DNA of 64,000 nucleotides, from IMG/VR virus record IMGVR_UViG_3300025327_000016, positions 35,840 to 99,839 of that record; one strand, written 5' to 3'. How positions within the stretch are numbered: the first letter of the stretch is position 1; every line of letters begins with the position of its first letter. Origin of the DNA: a virus. The position numbers and the translations under genes were made by a program. Below the pieces are notes generated by a model that searched no databases, had not been told where the DNA came from, and was given only the letters and a program-made list of their open reading frames with translations. Of the stretch, positions 59,548-64,000 are shown piece by piece.

Positions 59548-61878
59548 ATGTCACGTCACGTAACAGTTAATAACAATGATATCCTCACAGGTCTTAAGAC
59601 CTTCTTAGTGCCTATTGTATTAGCTGGTATTACACCTGCACTTATCATGGATGATACTACCCTAGACACTACTGTATTTAGAGTACGTAAACTAAGTGGA
59701 GACATAGAGATAGTTGATAATCTTACTAATGTAGTTTTACGATCTCTCTTAGGTACAGAAACACCTCAGTCAGTTGCAAACACATCAGATCAAGGTACGA
59801 GCACTAAACTTGCATTAGCTAATCATACACATCAAGGTGTGCGCTCCGTAAAAGCAGATGGGTTTAGTGACTTATACGGAGATGTAGCTCTTAGTTTTGG
59901 CACAGGATTACTGTTTACTCAAACAGGTAATACTATAGGACTAGATGCTGATCTATCTAATATTGGTGCTTTAGATGTAGGGGACATAGGAAGTCAAGGT
60001 ACCTCTAACAGGTTATCTCGCGCAGGACATCAACATAAGGGATTACACAGTCTAGCCAAACTTGCTTCTACTCAGTTATTTGGAGATATAATTCTCCAAG
60101 CTGGTACCAATATGACAATTACCTTAGCTAACCAAGGTATTACGGTATCACAGTCAGGGGCTGGCGGACCACTACCTACATTCTTTAACTTACCAAATCC
60201 CCTACCTGTTACTTCAGGAGGTACGGGATTGAATGGTTATACAATAGGTGACTTGCTTGTAGCTAATAGTACAATTAGTTTGACTAAGTTAGGTGATGTA
60301 GTTGTTGGTAATGTTCTCTTGTCAGGTGGAGTTGGTCAGATACCCTTCTGGGGTAAGGCTAGTCTATCACAGCATTTTACAGGAACACTTATCACTACTC
60401 GCATAGCAGATGGTTCTCCTGCAGGAAGAGCTCTTCAAACTACGGGTAGTGGAGTTGCTTACGCTCTACTTGATCTAGCTAATACAACAGGTATATTGCC
60501 CTTAGCTAAACTTGCGGACGATATAGTAGCTAATAAACCTCTCCTATCAGGTGGACCAAGTGCTGATCCTCACTATGGAAGTTTACCTAGTGGGGTAATA
60601 ACAGGAGACTTAACTCTTAGTCAAATACCAGGCGCCGCTAGTACCAACGTGCCGCTACTAGCTGGAGGCGCTGGTTCTCCTCCCGATCCAGCTTATGCAC
60701 CTCTTAATTTAAGTCAGGCAAATGCTACTTCTGGAGGACCATTACCTCTTGATAGGGGTGGAACAAATAATACAACAATAGATCCAACTAATCATCGTAT
60801 TATGATTTTTAATGGCAATAGTATTGTGCAAGGTCCAGGTTCTGTTAATACCGATGGACGCATACTTATAAATGCTACAGGCGGAGTACCTAAAGAAGCC
60901 AATATTATAGCAGGAACAGGTATCTCTATTGTTAATGGACCAGGTTCTATTACCATATCCTCTACAAGTGGAGGTGCCAGCGCAAGAGACCTACATGAGT
61001 GTAGGCTTGTGTTAGATGGTCTTAACTTAAGATTAAGACCCTACAATGGCAATTTCTTAACCATATACGAAGCTGGATCTCCTGTAAATAGGGCGTTTAG
61101 TGGAGATGGACCAACACTTAGTTCATTAGGTACTTCTATTGCAACCACATATTCTATATTTGCTTATTGGGATGGCAGCAATATACAGTTAGAGAAACAA
61201 GCAATTGCCTCTGGCGGCCAAATAGATGCATATCGAGAATTTCTTACTAGTGGTTTTGTATTAATCAAGTTAGGCGATAACACACGAAGATTTGTCGGCA
61301 TTGCACGTACTAATGATGATGGTAGTGGATGGATTGATACAGAAAGTAAAAGATATTTGTGGTCATTGTTTAATCAAAGATTAAGATTTGCCCGATCATA
61401 TCTACAAGTAGGAGGAGATCCTGGTATTTCTGGCACAGGTTATTGGCCCACAACAACTTTTACACCAGTAAAAATATTATGTGCTCATTCTCTATATACA
61501 GCTTTGAACTCTCTAGACAATTTTTTAGGAGAGCCAGACGTACATCTTACTGGAGAAATAACTTATTATAACAATACTGGACTATCCACTTATTTTGAAA
61601 CGTACTTTGGTATAGGAGCTGGCACTGTGAGTGATACTGTATTTGCAGGACTTGGTATATATGGTGCTGGAAAGATCGCAGAAACAGTTCCTATAACTTC
61701 AGAAATTAGAGTTGTGAACATGACAAGTAGTTATAGTCGCTATGATTACTTCCCTATTCATCCATTGCCATACTCTTATTCTCCTGCATGGTTTACTTTT
61801 TTCAATGCTTCTGGAGGCATACCAAAATTAGTTAGCCAAGGCATGTCGGTGTCGCTTACCGCAACCTATATGGGTTAA
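59548..61878 (+). CDS. Large tail fibre protein with HxH motifs
   Basis: This 776-aa protein is a trimeric-fibre-type protein. The N-terminal part carries LANHTHQGVRSVKADGF near residue 92 and RAGHQHKGLHSLAKL near 155, the HxH elements that in other phage fibres bind iron in the shaft. Many short beta repeats follow (PVTSGGTGLNGYTIGDLLVAN, and AGTGISIVNGPGSITI). The C-terminal 280 residues start with ARDLHECRLVLDG and form a compact tip. It is paralogous to the next gene over its whole length seen. No ribosome site precedes the ATG. Confidence 0.7.
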   Translation: MSRHVTVNNNDILTGLKTFLVPIVLAGITPALIMDDTTLDTTVFRVRKLSGDIEIVDNLTNVVLRSLLGTETPQSVANTSDQGTSTKLALANHTHQGVRSVKADGFSDLYGDVALSFGTGLLFTQTGNTIGLDADLSNIGALDVGDIGSQGTSNRLSRAGHQHKGLHSLAKLASTQLFGDIILQAGTNMTITLANQGITVSQSGAGGPLPTFFNLPNPLPVTSGGTGLNGYTIGDLLVANSTISLTKLGDVVVGNVLLSGGVGQIPFWGKASLSQHFTGTLITTRIADGSPAGRALQTTGSGVAYALLDLANTTGILPLAKLADDIVANKPLLSGGPSADPHYGSLPSGVITGDLTLSQIPGAASTNVPLLAGGAGSPPDPAYAPLNLSQANATSGGPLPLDRGGTNNTTIDPTNHRIMIFNGNSIVQGPGSVNTDGRILINATGGVPKEANIIAGTGISIVNGPGSITISSTSGGASARDLHECRLVLDGLNLRLRPYNGNFLTIYEAGSPVNRAFSGDGPTLSSLGTSIATTYSIFAYWDGSNIQLEKQAIASGGQIDAYREFLTSGFVLIKLGDNTRRFVGIARTNDDGSGWIDTESKRYLWSLFNQRLRFARSYLQVGGDPGISGTGYWPTTTFTPVKILCAHSLYTALNSLDNFLGEPDVHLTGEITYYNNTGLSTYFETYFGIGAGTVSDTVFAGLGIYGAGKIAETVPITSEIRVVNMTSSYSRYDYFPIHPLPYSYSPAWFTFFNASGGIPKLVSQGMSVSLTATYMG

Positions 61879-61956
61879 TTAATAATTAACCTGATAAGGG
61901 GTTAGTTAAAGGAATATAAAAGGAGCTTTGCTCGATTTTATGAATCGGAGATTCAA

Positions 61957-64000
61957 ATGACAGATCACTTACATATAACTACAGATAGCAATGACCAGAT
62001 CTCTGGTGTTAAAACCTTTTCTACTGCTCCTATAGTCAGTGGTAGTACTCCTTCTATTACATTCCTAGATACATTACTTGATCCTACTATGCTAACGCTA
62101 CGTAAGATTAGTGGTGACATAGAACTATACGATGAATTAAGTAGTTCTGTTCTAATTAAATTACTGTCTACGGTAGATGCAAGTGATATAGGATTATCCA
62201 ATACCACTGGATCTAACAATACATACTCTCTAGCAGATCATAAACACCAAGGTATACACTCTTTAATGCTTGGCACTCCTATGTTTGGTGATATTACCAT
62301 TAAAGTAGCTGGTGCATCTATACTTACACAAGCAGCACAAAATATACTAGTATCCCTAGGATACGGAGTAGGTTCTGCCCTACCTGTCACTACAGGTAGT
62401 TCTGCTGGTTCTAGTACTTATGTTAGTAGAGAAGATCATATACATCAAGGTGTGCGCTCGATTGAAGTAATAGGTCAACCAGAATTGGTTGGCGATGCAA
62501 CTTTATCAGAAGGTACGGATATTGTCCTCACGCAAGTAGGCAATACTATTACTATAGATTCTACTGGAGTACCTGGAAGCTTACTTGCTCTAGGTATACT
62601 ACCTGTTGCCAATGGCGGTACAGGATTAGGCAATTACACCGTAGGTGATTTAATAGTTGCTACAGCCTCTAATGTGCTAGGTAGGTTGGCTGATGCTGCT
62701 CAAGGCAACCTCTTACTTTCTGGTGGTATAGGAGCAATACCTTCTTATGGCAAAGCAAATCTTTCCAATCATACTATAGGAACACTACCTCTTGGAGCTA
62801 TTACACCTGGCATTGTTGGTCAAGCATTGCTTACATTAACAGGAGGAATCGTAGGTTGGGGTATGTTAGATTTGGCTAATACAGCAGGTACACTTGCTTT
62901 AGCAAACTTACAAGATGACCCTGTTGCTGATAAGGTATTATTGGCTGGTGGTCCAGGTGCTGATCCTCACTGGGGTACTTTAGACATTACATCCCTTACA
63001 GGAACAATTTCACTAGCTCAGATACCTGATGGCTCTATAGCTGGTCAGTGTTTAATAGGTCAAGGTGTAGGTGCAGATCCTATATGGGGTCCAGTAGGTA
63101 TTAATACAGGTTTGGGTGGTTTATTAACCATCGCTAAAGGTGGAACATTCATTAATAATCTAACTGGATATATTAATGGTAGATGGGCATACTCTAGTGG
63201 TGCTGTAATTGGCCAAGCAGGTTGGTCTGATGGTAATGGAGCTACATTAATTGGTGCTACAGGTAGTTTACCTCAAGGTAGGGTACTAACAGCTGGCACA
63301 GGTATTGCCATTACAAATGCAGCCAATAGTATAACGATAGCAAGAAGCGGAGGATCTGGAGATCCAGATAACAGCAATACATCATGTTACTTGGTTTACG
63401 ACGCACCCAATATAGCATTAAAACCTGACGAAGGAAAGGGATCGTTTTTAGACATAGGTGGTATACCTAGATATATACCTTATAGAGGATTACCCAATGT
63501 ATTAACTCCATCTGGACTATTACCTGAAACTACTTATTTTATATATGCATACTGGACAGGTAGTGCAGTCGCTCTAGAGGCTTCCACAACAGGAGCCTCA
63601 ACAGTAGGTGGTGTAGTTAATAAGACAGGAGATAATACGCGTAGATTAGTTGGTATGGCTAGAACAACCAGCACAACTACATGGGTTGATGTTGACCAGG
63701 GTGAACCAAGAGGATATGTGCTCTCTTATTTCAATCGACGTAAGAAGATAGCGCGTGTTGTCTTAGGCGATTTAGGTAATGTTTCAACTACATCACCTTT
63801 TGGTGGGACGAAGTGGTTTAGATTAAAGGAAGATGTTTTACTTACTGCATTGCCTAGATTTTTAAGTTGGGGTTATTATTTAAGTGATCTAAGTAACGGG
63901 AATCGCATGTCTGAACCTGTTGTGTATAAACTACACACAGGTATCTATGGTGTTGGGACAGCTATTATGGGTATAGAACTTGGTTTTGCAAATTCAACAG
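61957..64000 (+). CDS. Large tail fibre protein, paralogue of preceding (truncated by window end)
   Basis: The frame is open from ATG 61957 to the last base, giving 681 codons so far. It opens MTDHLHITTDSNDQISGVKTF and shares with the preceding gene the SGDIEL region, HKHQGIHSL and HIHQGVRSIEV HxH elements, the LPVANGGTGLGNYTVGDLIVA repeat and a similar tip start (NTSCYLVYDAPNIAL). CGGAG lies seven bases before the ATG. The 79-base gap before it holds small hairpins GAGC-TTT-GCTC and CGATT/AATCG. The end is outside the window. Two fibres may bind different receptors. Confidence 0.7.
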   Translation, partial: MTDHLHITTDSNDQISGVKTFSTAPIVSGSTPSITFLDTLLDPTMLTLRKISGDIELYDELSSSVLIKLLSTVDASDIGLSNTTGSNNTYSLADHKHQGIHSLMLGTPMFGDITIKVAGASILTQAAQNILVSLGYGVGSALPVTTGSSAGSSTYVSREDHIHQGVRSIEVIGQPELVGDATLSEGTDIVLTQVGNTITIDSTGVPGSLLALGILPVANGGTGLGNYTVGDLIVATASNVLGRLADAAQGNLLLSGGIGAIPSYGKANLSNHTIGTLPLGAITPGIVGQALLTLTGGIVGWGMLDLANTAGTLALANLQDDPVADKVLLAGGPGADPHWGTLDITSLTGTISLAQIPDGSIAGQCLIGQGVGADPIWGPVGINTGLGGLLTIAKGGTFINNLTGYINGRWAYSSGAVIGQAGWSDGNGATLIGATGSLPQGRVLTAGTGIAITNAANSITIARSGGSGDPDNSNTSCYLVYDAPNIALKPDEGKGSFLDIGGIPRYIPYRGLPNVLTPSGLLPETTYFIYAYWTGSAVALEASTTGASTVGGVVNKTGDNTRRLVGMARTTSTTTWVDVDQGEPRGYVLSYFNRRKKIARVVLGDLGNVSTTSPFGGTKWFRLKEDVLLTALPRFLSWGYYLSDLSNGNRMSEPVVYKLHTGIYGVGTAIMGIELGFANST

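Overview
This window is one stretch of a large, AT-rich, tailed bacteriophage genome or a closely related prophage. All recognisable genes lie on the + strand, are packed with gaps of mostly under 100 bases or small overlaps, and usually carry an AGGAG-type ribosome binding site. Baseplate genes of the gp25 and baseplate-J type point to a myovirus-like contractile tail, although no sheath, capsid, portal or terminase gene is in view. The host cannot be named. Three cell-wall-cleaving domains (SLT, M23, amidase) show it has peptidoglycan, and the promoters look like ordinary bacterial sigma-70 sites. I saw no tRNA, rRNA, CRISPR array, integrase or transposase.

Layout. (1) 1-2416: three related tail-tube-like virion proteins, with a strong terminator after the first. 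(2) 2425-18968: a promoter, two tail-assembly-chaperone-like genes, then three giant virion genes. The first (1525 aa) is a likely tape measure with a degenerate SNase-like segment. The second (1242 aa) contains a complete DEDDy 3'-5' exonuclease domain. The third (2370 aa) is a hub or tail lysin with an SLT transglycosylase domain and a C-terminal M23 peptidase. (3) 18986-25589: small baseplate proteins, a gp25-like wedge protein, a baseplate-J protein and a 1373-aa appendage protein. (4) 25582-38892: an orphan HTH gene followed by a long set of fibre and appendage genes, several built from related discoidin-like beta domains. (5) 38892-39718: a coiled-coil/TM protein and an amidase endolysin. 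(6) 39721-49433: a promoter and an operon of six glycosyltransferases, a polysaccharide pyruvyltransferase-like enzyme, a membrane-anchored trypsin/HtrA-like protease, a holin-like protein and a TM protein. (7) 49435-58109: a consensus promoter and the DNA module: archaeo-eukaryotic-type primase, DnaB-like ATPase, two Fe-S Cas4/RecB-like proteins (one with a damaged active site), a RuvC-like resolvase, a sigma factor and an MmcB-like nuclease. (8) 58133-64000: a terminator and a second fibre cluster ending in two paralogous large fibres, the last cut by the window edge.

How it fits together. Modules 1-4 build the tail, baseplate and adhesion apparatus. Module 5, with the holin of module 6, would release progeny. 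Module 6 could remodel host surface glycans or decorate virion proteins. Module 7 replicates and recombines the genome, and its sigma factor may switch transcription between gene sets. The most unusual features are nuclease-type domains inside two neighbouring giant tail proteins, near-consensus promoters that place start codons at about +1 to +5 (predicted leaderless mRNAs), and many perfect short stem-loops inside coding sequence, often just after the start codon.
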